Origin: Symbiodinium natans
Taxonomy: Eukaryota; Sar; Dinophyceae; Suessiales; Symbiodiniaceae
NCBI GenBank assembly: GCA_905221605.1
Contig: CAJNDS010002743.1
Location: 1 to 62,000, forward strand
DNA length: 62,000 bases
Direction of reading: 5' to 3'
In this document: positions 23,801 to 35,200 of the stretch, piece after piece
Layout: the number at the start of each line of letters is the position of its first letter
Numbering within the stretch: the stretch's first letter is position 1
Made by a program: the position numbers and the translations under genes
The notes under the pieces: model-generated
Seen by the model: the letters and a program-made list of their open reading frames with translations, nothing else
Databases searched by the model: none
What the model was told of the DNA's origin: nothing

Positions 23801-24475
23801 CTAACGGAAGGAGATTCCAAAGGAGATTCCAAAGGAGATTCCAAAGGAGATTCCAAAGGAGATTCCAAAGGAACGCTTCTATGCGGCAAAGGAACCCCGG
23901 CAACATCTGGAGTCAGACTCCAGGCGTCACAGAGCAGGTCGATGGCGCCAGCGAAGTACACGTCACAAACCGTGTTCAGACCCAGCACCATGTAGGCCTC
24001 ACTTCCGTTGAGTTGGAAACGCGCTTCACATAAGGGTACACCGACGCGGCCATCCCTCAGGCAGCGGCTATGCCGACGCAGTGGAACAAGGCAAGAAATT
24101 TCTTGCCTTCAGGTCAAGGGTTGGGATGGGGCCAAGATCATCAAGCCACTCAGTCCATCCAGCCTACCGGCTCATCCTCGTAAGGCTCATCCAGAAGCAA
24201 ATCTGGAGGGTACAACTTTGGGGCTTCCTCAGCTGTCGGGATCCTGCAAAATTCTACAGCTCGGAAAGCTGACTGTTTAATCTGGGTTTAGGCTTTAGGG
24301 AATGAGGCCCAGCAACTGTCGTGGTGATCACCTCTTCCTGATACAGCCGGCGGACACCTCATCAGCACAAGCATTTGAAACCTCTTTCCTTGCAAGTCAG
24401 ATGATCTCTCTCTCTCTGTCCACACCCGATGATTTCTGCCATGCTGCTTCTGGCGGTTGGGGACAAGTCCTTCCA
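20858..24475 (-). CDS. NCKX: K+-dependent Na+/Ca2+ exchanger, paralogue A
   Basis: NCKX/SLC24 antiporter of a cell or vesicle membrane. The 19 exons are 24357-24317, 24227-24164, 24106-24066, 23997-23896, 23776-23711, 23619-23549, 23260-23197, 23121-23047, 22976-22949, 22868-22809, 22686-22565, 22461-22390, 22318-22280, 22212-22092, 22028-21959, 21862-21748, 21558-21471, 21320-21265, 21136-20858. They sum to 524 codons with one consistent frame to the TGA at 20858, close to the usual family length. Alpha-1: ATWMAAGGSAPEFFTS, GTIVGSAVFN; alpha-2: FLAAATSIPDAVSS, DMAVSSSIGSNIFDIL, then VGLPVPWLL. A run of nine Asp lies in the cytosolic loop. The LTWWPLFRD motif after alpha-1 is typical of NCKX. 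Donors are GC 10, GT 5, GA 2; the junction after 21748 is unresolved. A further 5' exon near 24440-24475 is likely. The start codon is not identified. Confidence 0.93.
21205..21243. repeat. CCCTAAA-like words in the last intron of exchanger A
   Basis: Diverged CCCTAAA units lie in the intron between the exons ending at 21265 and starting at 21136. A second tract of opposite orientation (TTTAGGG) is at 21418-21428 in the preceding intron. Confidence 0.75.
23137..23171. repeat. CCCTAAA tract in an exchanger A intron
   Basis: Units CCCTAAA, GCCTAAA and CCCTACA lie between the exons 23260-23197 and 23121-23047. Confidence 0.8.
23811..23872. repeat. 12-bp tandem repeat, five copies, in an exchanger A intron
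   Basis: The unit AAAGGAGATTCC is repeated five times without error. It lies in the intron between exons 23997-23896 and 23776-23711, beginning about 24 bases past the donor. Confidence 0.95.
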
Positions 24476-24956
24476 AGTCAATCGGGCGCGTGGCAACCCA
24501 CAAAACAATCTGGAACTCTGACCATCTGGCATGGCGAACAGAAAGCATCAGTGCATGCATTTGAACTTTTCGTCCTGGAGCATACAGATAACGGTGAAGC
24601 ACACGGAAAAGCCTCAGAGGAGCGCGTGGAGGAAGAGGCTGGAAAAATCCCGTCCGCAACTTCTCAGCAGGCAAGGCGTATAAGGCGAAGGCCAAAGGAG
24701 CAGAGAATTGATATCCTCCTGCGCTCGAAGGGTCCTAGACTTCGCCGCAAGGCCTCATTCAAGCAGCATTCCAAGCTAAGCCTTGCTGCGACCCCAAGCA
24801 AGTTCCTGCATGTTGCAGTAGCAACTGGGCCCAAAGCTTTTCTGTCGAATCGTATGAGCATGGTGGGCGATGGAAACCGCTTCCTCCCCAACGTCTGCAA
24901 GAATTTGCAAGCTAGAAGCTACATTGGGCCTGTCCGCTCTTTCTGGATCAGCCCAA

Positions 24957-24998
24957 ACCCTAAACCCTAAACCCTAAACCCGAAACCCTAAACCCTCC
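24957..24998. repeat. CCCTAAA tract upstream of exchanger A
   Basis: Five CCCTAAA units, one changed to CCCGAAA, lie about 500 bases upstream of the first recognised exon of exchanger A. It may be in its 5' UTR intron or between genes. Confidence 0.9.
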
Positions 24999-25940
24999 CA
25001 ACAGTGCTACGGGCCTGTCGGAGCGGCACGGGGGAATCCCCCTGAGCCCAGAGAGAACCGGCAGCCAGCGCTGGCTCCCTGCAGAGCCTCGCAGGTGCTT
25101 AGTAACTCAGTTAGAATTGAACTTGTAGCCCACTGATAACCCATTGGGGTACTTCAGGGGCTCAGAAGTGGGTTCTAACTACACTTATACTTGGGTTCAC
25201 CCGGAACCTCCAAGCAGGCGCAAAGGGTTCACAGGGACTGAGGATGCACCAGCGAAACATGTAGTTCGTTCCTTGCCCTGCCTCGATCTTGCGCCGGCAG
25301 CACCCCGAGTGGATGCCGGGCTTGTGTACCAGTAGCGCAGTTATGTGTGGAAGGATGTTGAAGTGTAATCTACCAGAGTGTTCTTGCTGAATCTAACCTC
25401 GTGATGCTTAGCCGGCTCGGCCAAAGTAAGTGTCTTGTGCAGGTGCATGTAGTCCCTTCAACAGCCATAGCAACACTCGACAGCCCAAAGCGCAGGGTGA
25501 TGCCGGAACGTCCTCGTCGTATTCAATATAATTCATGAGTAAGGGGAGAGAGCGACGGAGAGAAATAGTACACCTGCAACCGCCTTCACAAACTAATGAA
25601 TGCTCACTAACTATGCCTTCTCCACAAATGAAGCTCCACACAAAGCACCAACGAACTTTAGCAAATGGACCTGAAGAAACATGCCCGAGGCGAACGCACC
25701 CTCAATCTCTTACCGAAGCGCTGCAGCACGTATTCCTGCTGACTTGAATCTTACCAGCCGCGAGCAATCGCATGGAGAACATGCGCGGCATCGTTGCTCT
25801 AGCATTGTTGCGCTAGCAATAGAACCACCGCAAGGAGGAGAAGGTCGAATCTGTACGCGGGTGCAATGGCTCGGCAGTGCTCTGTACCATGTTGTCATGT
25901 TAGTGTGGCAGTCAGCCATCCAATCAAAGACCAAGAGTGA
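24999..25940. other. No gene assigned
   Basis: Only short open frames without recognisable motifs; the region may hold the 5' end of exchanger A or the 3' end of the next minus-strand gene. Confidence 0.4.
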
Positions 25941-25959
25941 TCAGTCAAAGGCGCCCAAA

Positions 25960-26800
25960 CAGAACCAGGCTTGGACTGATCCGCTTTTTCTTGAAGACGG
26001 CCATTGCACAGACGTCGTCATCAAGTCACCTGCTATGTTTTCAGCCTCACCGGCTCCGGGGTAGAGTACACTGTCCGAGACATCTGGCAGGTCACCGCGA
26101 TGCACTGAAAGCTGCAACAGGACTTGCGGCGGAACAAAGCCGGAACGCGCGGGCCTCTTAAAGGACTTTGAAGTGGCGCAACAGCATGTGAAGCATGTAC
26201 GCCACAAAAAGCGCAGCCTCAGCGTCTGCACAAACTTGCCCCATGATCACAGTGGTACAGCATGTCTTGGTATCGGGAAAAAGCATGCGGAACTGCCGTC
26301 TTCACAACAGCTGCCGTCATGTCATGCAGGAACAGCTGCCATGTCAGCTGAGTTACAAGAGCGTAGCCAAATGTGAGCTTGGGCGCTTTGTTGCTAACAA
26401 GACCTCATGACAAGATTGACAAGATGCATCTCGATCAGGATCACCCGTACTCAACTCCTTCGCAGTGTCTGATCAAGGCATGAGCTTCTGTAGTGTTCCT
26501 GCTCGGCGATAGGATCAACGACCCACCTGTCGGTGGACATGCCATGCATGCACAGGACTTAGTGATCGAACGTGATCACCGACACGCTGCCAAGGCACTG
26601 GAAGAACAGCGGATTCTTTGCCGGTATGCCTGTAGTTGCAGTCCACTCCTGGCGGCAGAGCTGCCATTATGATGTTCTTCTTCTCTTGGTCTCTCAAGTT
26701 CTCGAGCTGTCCAAACTGCGTTCTCCTGCACTGCGAGCTGGTACATGGCCTGCCGCGCTTCATGGATTCTGCCCCAGAAAAACCCAAGTCAAGCTACACG
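25960..26800 (-). CDS. Possible exons of an unidentified membrane protein
   Basis: Several minus-strand stretches look coding and alternate in frame as exons do. At about 26620-26560 is NPLFFQCLGSVSVITFDH, at about 26405-26340 KAPKLTFGYALVTQLTWQ, at about 26260-26165 CADAEAALFVAYMLHMLL, and at about 26020-25960 FKKKRISPSLVLFGRL. Hydrophobic stretches next to basic residues suggest a membrane protein. No family is recognised and boundaries were not worked out; other frames overlap. Confidence 0.33.
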
Positions 26801-26934
26801 GGGGGGTAAAGCCGCAAGCCCCCACGTCACACACGCCCAGAAGGCCTTGTGATTGTCCTCTACGATACGCAGGCCAGAGCGCGCGAAAGGTGATGTGGCA
26901 TCATGGCACTGGAACCTGAAACTCCGCTGCGCCA

Positions 26935-27860
26935 GCGCAGACAGCCCTTTAATATTCAAAGTGTTCACAAATACTTAGAAACTGTTCATAATATTCATAG
27001 TTTATTACTCACAATATTCATAACATTCACAACATGACAAAGGCTTCTTCTGCCAAGAAACGGGGTCCCCGTCGTTCCACAGCAATCTGTGCCGACGGCC
27101 CAGAAGTCCAGGGTTCCTATATATCTCCGCGATCGCAGCAACCCAGGAACATCATCAAATGACATAATATACGACATATGGTAAAAGCAACTACCATATC
27201 TCCTACAGCACACTCAACAAATATTTAAGATGTGGTTTATGCTATTAAAGTGCATTACATCATAGAGTATGCTGTATTTGAAGCCATATATATATATATG
27301 AGTCTATGTGAGATCAGCCAAGGCGCTGCTCTTGGGAACCACGAAACCTGAAACACAAGCCGGCACTCACGCATGCAAGCATCATCTAAGCTATGAATCA
27401 CCATAATCACACTGGTTAATATGCATAATATTCATAATACTGCAATAAGTATAACCCTAAACCCTAGCTTTATTAAGATTATAAATTCTTGTTAGTGTTA
27501 CTATGTTTTGATCACTGAGATTACCAGAAAATATCAATTGTGTTCATACTAGAAATGCTATATACATCTTGCTCATTCGACTCGATTTTTTAATCATACT
27601 ATTCACATTATTTATGCTATTCATCATATCAATATTCGTCACTAACCGAGTATGATTCACATTACGAGTAGTATGAGCAGTCTTAATAACATGAATTCAT
27701 GATTTTCTTGAAATGATTAAGATTACTAACAGTTCTTGGGATTCTCGAGGATATTGAGATGAATGTTATGTTATTAATACGACGAATGTTAGTCACATTG
27801 TCCTACTATGTCTATCATTAATATTCATAGATATGAATAGATAGTGTCTTCACTTGAAGG
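26935..27860. other. AT-rich island with repeated ATTCATA words
   Basis: Much richer in A+T than the flanks. Words such as ATTCATAATATTCATA, TTCACAA and ATATTCATA recur from 26950 to 27010 and again at 27410-27840. A short CCCTAAACCCTA tract is at 27454-27466. No gene is seen. Confidence 0.6.
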
Positions 27861-29100
27861 GCCTGCCGCGGTCTTTCGTTCGTTGCCGGTTCCTTCCAAA
27901 GGATCGGAATAAATCGGAGCCACGCCTTAGTTGAGCTGTTTTAAGGGGTTTATAAGGCACTTCGAACACCACACATGTTGCTGAAAGCAGCTCCGAGCCA
28001 GGTCGCAGTACGTCAGGCCATTCCGAAAGGCAATGGCTTTGGTCAGGTCTACGCTGGAGCCATCCTGGCCCATGCTTGAGAAAAGCTTGGCTTTAGAGTC
28101 CTCAATGTCCTCAACACCTGGAACTCATCTTAAAAGAGGTGGTCCTTGAAGTATATGGCACCTGCATCCATGAAAGAACTGCCCTTGTCAACGGAGGGGT
28201 CAACATTGACCTCGGCCACTGCCGAATGACGATGACGGGCTCACTGCCGAATGACAGGCCTCATGGCTTGGAGGTTCCTCTGCGACTGGGTCTGCAGCGT
28301 AGCTAGCCATCTGCTGGTACTCGTTGTACTTTGCCACTCCGCTGTACCAGTAGCTGTTTCCAAGAACCTCTGCGGACCATGTTCGTGATGTCCCAAAGCA
28401 TGACTCATCACTTAGGGGATAGGCTGAGGGGGGCCCTTGGGGATATAGACCCTCTGAATAAGGTCCCCGTTTGAGAGAGCCGGAAGAGTGTAAAGAAGGG
28501 TTCCCCTTAAGGCTCCCCCTTAGCCTACCTAGGATCATTCCATGCTGGCGCAATCGGGTTCAATCGGCTGCTCGCCCTTGGGCTTCGCAGCTTGAGGCCG
28601 ATCATGCCCACGCTAGCACGCAGTTTGAGACAGGCCACAGCTCCGAGAGCAAGACCAGCCTCAGCTTCTCCAACTTGTGCGGATTCACAAGTTTCGGAAT
28701 GCTGCTCTGCTCAGAATTCAAAGCCATCAAAAAAACATGCCAAAACCTACTGGTCGCAACCAGGCTGCCCACAAGGAAAGGGAGACCACTAACCAAGCCC
28801 TCGCTGGCCTCTGAGATCGATATCTAGCCTTGGCTCTGTTTCGAAGCTATAGGTGGGGCTCCACAACTTCTTGCAGTGGAAGCTATTCTGTTTCCGGGAT
28901 GGGGGGTGTCTCGCCTAGCACAAAAAAATGCTTCCTAGGCTGGCTCCCTCGGAGGTAAGTACTTGCCCCGACACTGGCACCTGGCAACGCTGATCCCGAA
29001 TCCTCGTCCCTGGAAGGTGTGATGACAAAGTGCGGGGCATCTATACCCCCCACATCGGCACATACTCATTCATTGATGTATATGTATACATCACCGTGTG
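27861..29100. other. No gene assigned
   Basis: Short open frames only on both strands, with no recognised motif. Codon-like stretches at 28200-28550 (minus) are not convincing. Confidence 0.4.
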
Positions 29101-29117
29101 TGTGTGTGTAATTCTGG

Positions 29118-29123
29118 ATGGAA

Positions 29124-29154
<31 letters not shown>

Positions 29155-29245
29155 CATACATACATACATACATGCATACATACATACATACATACATACA
29201 TACATACATACATACATACATACGTACGTACGTACATACGTGTGA
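29118..29245. repeat. (TA)n and (CATA)n microsatellite
   Basis: TA repeats at 29126-29143, then about 20 CATA/GTAC units to 29240. Tyrosine/isoleucine/histidine-rich open frames here are by-products. Confidence 0.95.
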
Positions 29246-32200
29246 CTATGCTGACTTCAAAAAAACGAAATGACATCGACATATAAAATATGGACATGTA
29301 CAGATAGATGTTCATGTGAGTGTGAACGATACACACACAGGTGTCAATGCATTATTCGTGCATCGGGGCTCAAGGCCTAAGTTTGCAACAATCAAGAATT
29401 GTGCGAGCCGGATGGTGTGACTTGCCCCACGTGCACGCATGTCGCGCCTAAACTCTCCACTGCGTCACATTGCCTTCTCGAGACCACGACCGGCACTTGC
29501 ACCCATTCAGCCCAGTCCAGCAAGTTTCATTGGAGCGTCGTGTTGCAGCTGTGTCTGTTGGCTTCTTGGGGCATCAACCTTCGGCCTGCGAATTGGCATG
29601 TTGTCGCTAAGCTGCAGCAAAGCGGCGATGCCAACGTAGTTGGTGAACAAGGCCAGAATGGCCTTCAAGGCGAGTCATCACTGCCACGATGCAACGTCTC
29701 CCAGACCCGGGCACAGCAAGCGATTCGACACGTCTCAGCTGGTGAGCAAAACTGAGAGGCAGGCCAGCAATGCGGGAGCAAGCCTGGTGTGCGCTCACAC
29801 TGGCATTCATCTTTTCAGGGAATTTCAGAGCTTTAGGTGGTTATCTCAGACGTGCGAGCATGCACGAGCAACGAGTAGGTTCGAGCCACCGAAATTCTCG
29901 CAAGCAACATAAAACACCAAGACTACAACAAGCTAAGTAAGTCTCCTTCCATCAGTTCTACTCGCTTCGCATGTAACGACACATCTCGAAGAGCAGCCAG
30001 GAGGCATGGCTACTGTCGGTGAAGATGTTCGAATGGTGCCACCAATGCAACACAGCGCGGTTGCGAAGGCCTAGGCGGAAGTCCGCACTTCCATGCTCTT
30101 ACAGATGCAGCATGTGGCGGACGGTTGTCAGATGTTCTCAGTTGCAGCTGGTTCGTTTCCAGCTTGAATGCCAAGGCCCTTGCCAACGTGGACAACAGGG
30201 CGGTGCCAATTGTTTCCAAAGGTCCAACAGCCTGAGCCAGGGAACTCTACACCAACTGAGCTGTCCTGCACAAGGCTTGTGAAGACTGTGAACGTGAGAT
30301 CGCATGGCTCTGGCATCGCATGGCCTGTTTTACCTGCTTTTGCAGGAGGAAAGAAGTTTCTGCCCTGAGTTTCATGACAGCGGCAGTTCCTCGGAGTTCC
30401 TTAGATAAGGATCATCTGAATCTGTCTCTCTCTCTCTCTCTCTTTCCCTCCCTCGCTCCCTCTCCAATTCAGCCAACAGCTGGCACAAATGATTCTCCTT
30501 TCATTTCTGCACTGCCAGGCTTCGCTCTCTGAAGATCGTGCTAGGGAACCAAGAACCAAAATGGCTCTGGACTGACATGGGCACGTAACTTAACAACTTC
30601 CAAACCAACAAGCACTAAGCAGCAGAAGCAGCAACAGCGCCACCACCGCCACCACCGCCACCGCCACCACCACCGCCGCCGCCACCACCGCCACCACCAC
30701 CACCACCACCATCAGAAACATTGCAGCAAGAACAGAGCCGCACTGCAGCGAACCGGATCTGTTTTCCAAGACGCGTCCCTCCTCAGACGAAATTCAGCGC
30801 TTGCTGGCTGTCCTCAACTCCTTCTACGGCCGACGCAGCATCGCAGTCGTGCCTGGCAATCGCGAAAAAAACGCCGACAAGTCGAATAGAGGCCGTGTCA
30901 CACGAAACATCCTCCTCCGAGGCCCATGCCGACAGCCCCACCGACACGTGTGCAGGACCGCTCTCTTTTCGGCAATGCGCTTAGGCATGGCGTCAGCTCA
31001 CGAAATCGGGTCTATCAGTCGGCAAAAAACTCGTATTACTGCATATCTGTGCTTGGGAGACTGCTCCAACTACGGTCAGTTCAACGACTCATGCTGCGAA
31101 TGTTCGACGAGGCCAAGCACAAATACCACCATCCAGCAAGAAGGGCTTAGCCCCCGGCAGCCTTCATCAGCTCTTCTGGCATCATCTGGCATAGAGGGCC
31201 TCTGCCCGCTTCTTGGCCAACATATGACCTCACCCTCTCTTGGGCTTTCGGCTAGTTCTCACAAACGTCACAACCTCCAAACAACGTCCAAACAACGTTG
31301 GCCACAAGCTTGAAGATTGAAAGCTCGGCAGCAGACTGCAAGTAGCAATTCTAAGGTTTTCGAGATGGCTCGATCAGAGCTCTGAAGCGCCCTCCCTGCA
31401 ACTAATATGCGTACTTAGATGTTCTGGGTCGCTTCAGGCAGCTCTAACTGAGACGCTACTGAATTTGACAGCAAACGGCGTAGCAGCGTCGGAATCCTGC
31501 TTGTCTGCTTGTATCTGTGCTTTCTGAACTTGTCCATCGGCTGCCACCTACGCTTGGGAAATCTTTCCCAACTAAGGGAAACATGACTGGAGCTTTGCAG
31601 CCCCTGCCAAAAAAACTGTGTGGCAGAGCGCATCTTTCCGCGTGCTCCACTTGTCGGTAACGCTACTTGCACTAAACGATATGGAAAAAAAGGGCTGGCT
31701 CCAAAAAAGACTGCGAGAACGAGGGTGTTCTCTCCGCCCCCCCCCCCACCCCGGGGCATGCTTGACTACTCACTTGGCTGAAGGACATGGCGTGGTAGAA
31801 CTGACAACAACCCACGGAGCCAATTCACAGGTGAAGGCAGTTTCCTGTCGCTTCGCGGCACTGTCGGTGAGACATCTGGCAACCGGCCACAACTAAAATG
31901 ACAACATGGCACACTCTTCTATGACATTCTCAAAGCGCAATATTGTAAGATTGTAACGTCATAATATGAGGATATCATGGGTTGAGAATAGTCTTGTCCC
32001 AACTCTCCTGGCCGGCACGAGCCCTGTGTCTACGGAGCCGTCTGTTTTCCGCCCGGGGTATCGAGCGTAAGACGCTGCTCTGCTCTCACAGGGCTCAACA
32101 AGTCTTCGTTCCCACTTCTGCAAGCGTGGGGGTTGGGATGGAAGGCGGCTTCAGGATCGAAGGTGATCTGAAAGCCTCCTGGGTCCGGCAAGAGGGGTTC

Positions 32201-32289
32201 TGTTGTTATCTAAGATATTGGGTAATGTGGGTATGAATATGGGAAATATCAAGATGAGTAAGAACCCTCAGATTCAATGTTTCAGTACG
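29246..32289. other. No gene assigned; (TC)n and (CCACCG)n repeats
   Basis: Contains (TC)n at 30424-30445 and a CCACCG/CCACCA repeat at 30637-30713. The rest has short open frames only. The 3' UTR of the channel gene would end here. Confidence 0.45.
30543..30563 (-). other. Possible decayed spliced-leader relic
   Basis: Read on the minus strand the 21 bases match the dinoflagellate spliced leader, as I remember it, at about 16 of 21 positions, including an unbroken core AGCCATTTTGG. Relics of the leader are known upstream of retro-inserted dinoflagellate genes. No such gene could be recognised downstream on the minus strand, so this may be chance. Confidence 0.2.
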
Positions 32290-35200
32290 TCACAAGTGAA
32301 GTTCGGCCAGAGACTGTCGCATCACTAGCCTGTGTTTACAGCTTACAGCACATGATGTTGCAACTGCATGCCTTGTAAATCCGCTCAACCTTCTTGGTCT
32401 GCGAGGCGACCTCAAAGGCCATGTGTAAACAAGGCAAGCAACCGCTCCACTTCCGTAGTGCATTCCTCTACCAAACTCAAGCGATGAAGCATCTGAGCTT
32501 CCCACGAATCGCCTGAGGTCAACGATGTCTTTGACCTGTCAGATGACAGGTCCGCAGCTTCACACGCAGAACACGGCGAGATTTGCAACGCGATAACTCA
32601 AAAATCAACTGTCCAGGTGGAATGGTGCAGCCGGGCTACTGTCGCAGCATTGTCCCCTCTTAAATCCAAGACGATGTCCATAAACTCAGGGAAGGTGAGG
32701 TCCTGCTGACAGCATCTACAATCATAGAGAGCTCGATGCTTCAGAGGTCGTGCATGGTGGAGCTCGAGTCAAAACTCAGGCTCCTCATTCTGCTCGAATA
32801 TGAAATCCATCAAATCCACGAGGGCCAGCAACTTAGACGGCCGGGTAGCAGGGACGAGCTTATCACAATGCACATCAGGCCGCAAGCATACGTAGGACTC
32901 CAATGTGGCTGCATTGCATTGATGGCTGAGCCGCACATCAGTGGAATCTGTGGGAGAGGCTATATCTTGCTTTAGAAGCAAGCAGGCCCTCGTGAGATCA
33001 TCGCTCTCCCAAGAAGGGGTGCTTCGAACCGTCTCTATGTTATTCTTGCCTGGGAACATCCACTCCAACATCAGCCAGCGTCCGCACGGCTTGAGGATTC
33101 TTGAGGAGAAGCTCCAACTCCGCGCGATCTTGGCAGGCCACAAGGTAGACCCAGCATTCCACCAATACGGATTTTAATCGGAAACCCCACAAATTGAGTT
33201 TCTCCATTGTTCATTGTTTGGCCCGGTGGCTCAACTTCTTGTCCCCATCTTCGTCCTAAGCCGAGCAGAAGCATGCTCACATTGGCCGACATCAATGCGT
33301 AAACTTTGCTCCCACATCTCCGCCGAGGAGCCGCTTCCGTCTCCTCCAGAATGCGCTGCAGGGAGTTCTTTACAGCACTCAGCCTCAAGAACGGCAAGCG
33401 TGAATGTTTGTTCCGTGATGCTCTCAGTAAAGCCGAGCAGTGTGTGTTCCTGCCCATCACAGCTGCCATACATGTTCGGGGCCCATTGTCGGAATGACTG
33501 CCACGAACATACCACATGCAGGCCCCTGAAGCCATGCCGAGAATCTTTATTTCTTCGCTCTCCACCTGCTGCACACCGCATTCTAACTCGCACTTTCGCC
33601 TGTAGCTGCTGATAACACAAACGGGTCTTAGGACCGGACGTGGGACACAACACTGATGACTTCGCAGAGGATACCGATGAGCATATTCATGACCTGAGCG
33701 ACGTCGCCATTCTTATTATTCGCAACTGCGTGCTCCTACATGCAGACAAGCTTCCGTGAGTGAGGCCAGCAAGAGGTAAGTCCTCGAATGCACATATCAG
33801 GCACAGAGGCTTTCGTGGCGAAATGGAGCCAGCAAAAAAGGGAAGCGTAGCAGACAAAGCCACAAATACTCTAAAGACTCTAAAGCCCTCCAAGTCGCAA
33901 GATCATGAAATAGTAGAAGCCACCGCCATCTAGCGCCCGGAGTTGATTTATCAAATCTGGCAGGAGCTCAGGAATCACTCCCATGGGCCTAAAGCAAGAT
34001 CCTGCGCAACTTTGCGCATGCTGTGTGGCGACCTGAAACGCATGTCATGGGCCCATGGCATTCAGCCTCCTTGGTCGGGTAGTGCCCCGTTGATGAGCAA
34101 GGTATTCATGGACTCCTCAGAGGATTCCAGGCTGCGAATCTCCCACCAGCGCAAGGAAAGGCTCTGGTGGAGGGTTTTTTGCTGGACTTATCGAGGTCTC
34201 ACATCACCGGCACAGCCACAAGCTCTAGCCAGTCACGCCCTCACAAGAATGACCATGACTGGACATCGGAAAAGCACAAGAAGACCCTGATCCAGAGTTC
34301 CTGTAACACTACAAACGATAAACTGCCACTTTGCCCTCTTTCTGCGCGAGACATCACCACAGGTATCGCTGGCCACACGAATGCGCACTTTCTATTGCCA
34401 AGCGCAAAGCCTTGCACTGTACGGAATCAAAGTGATGCAGTAAACCAACCCTCGGCTCCCCAAAATTTCAAACTCTGCAGCCAGGCAGCCGCCACGGTAC
34501 TGAACTGAGACTCTACACTGCCTGCTTGTGCAAGACGGCCATCCAGGAGTTGGGTGAAGAACTCGGATGGCTTGCAGTTGGGTGCCCGAGAGATCTAAGA
34601 CACCCTATCCAGTCCCTGAATAAGGCTTGCACTGTCAGGCACTGACATTTGCACAGCAGGCACAATGCGATTGTGTCACAGTTTTCGTTGCTTTCCGTTG
34701 CTTTCGCACTGACTATCGTGAAGCGCTGATTGCAACTAAGTCGCTATGGCAAAGACATACACCACGCCAAGGAGAAGTAACAACGCAAACATTACGGAGC
34801 GCAGTGCCACTCCGATAGCCTTCAGCATCACCTGAGGACTTGCATATAGCGGGCGTCGCATTCAGGCCAAGCAACCGGACCCGAAGGTGACTGCATGCGG
34901 CCAAGATGCAAACAGTTCAGGACAAGCTCGCAGGAGCCGTGCCATTCGCGCCATGCGCGTCAGGCGGAAAAGGCGCAGCACTCGAAGAAAACTCGGGCTG
35001 CTCATGGCACCAGAACCCATCGCTGCCTACAGCTGGCAAACACGCGCAGGAAGCTTCTTGCCCGCGTTTTCACAACTATGCGGCCCAGATAACACTAAGC
35101 AATGGCGCCATTCCTCCGTGCCGTGCAATGCCCTAACTGCATCTCAGGCACAACTGCAATTGTGAGTATCCATGTTTCGAAAACCTCAGGCCATCGGCAC

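Noticed and set aside
24302-24970. 222-codon open frame on the plus strand
   Set aside because: It overlaps the first recognised exon of exchanger A on the opposite strand, has no known motif and ends in a CCCTAAA tract.
24957-24998. Chromosome end (telomere)
   Set aside because: The CCCTAAA tracts are short, many and interstitial, with genes on both sides.
29030-29336. Tyrosine/isoleucine-rich small proteins
   Set aside because: Products of TA and CATA microsatellites; the same applies at 39830-40250, 44950-45030 and 47515-48350.
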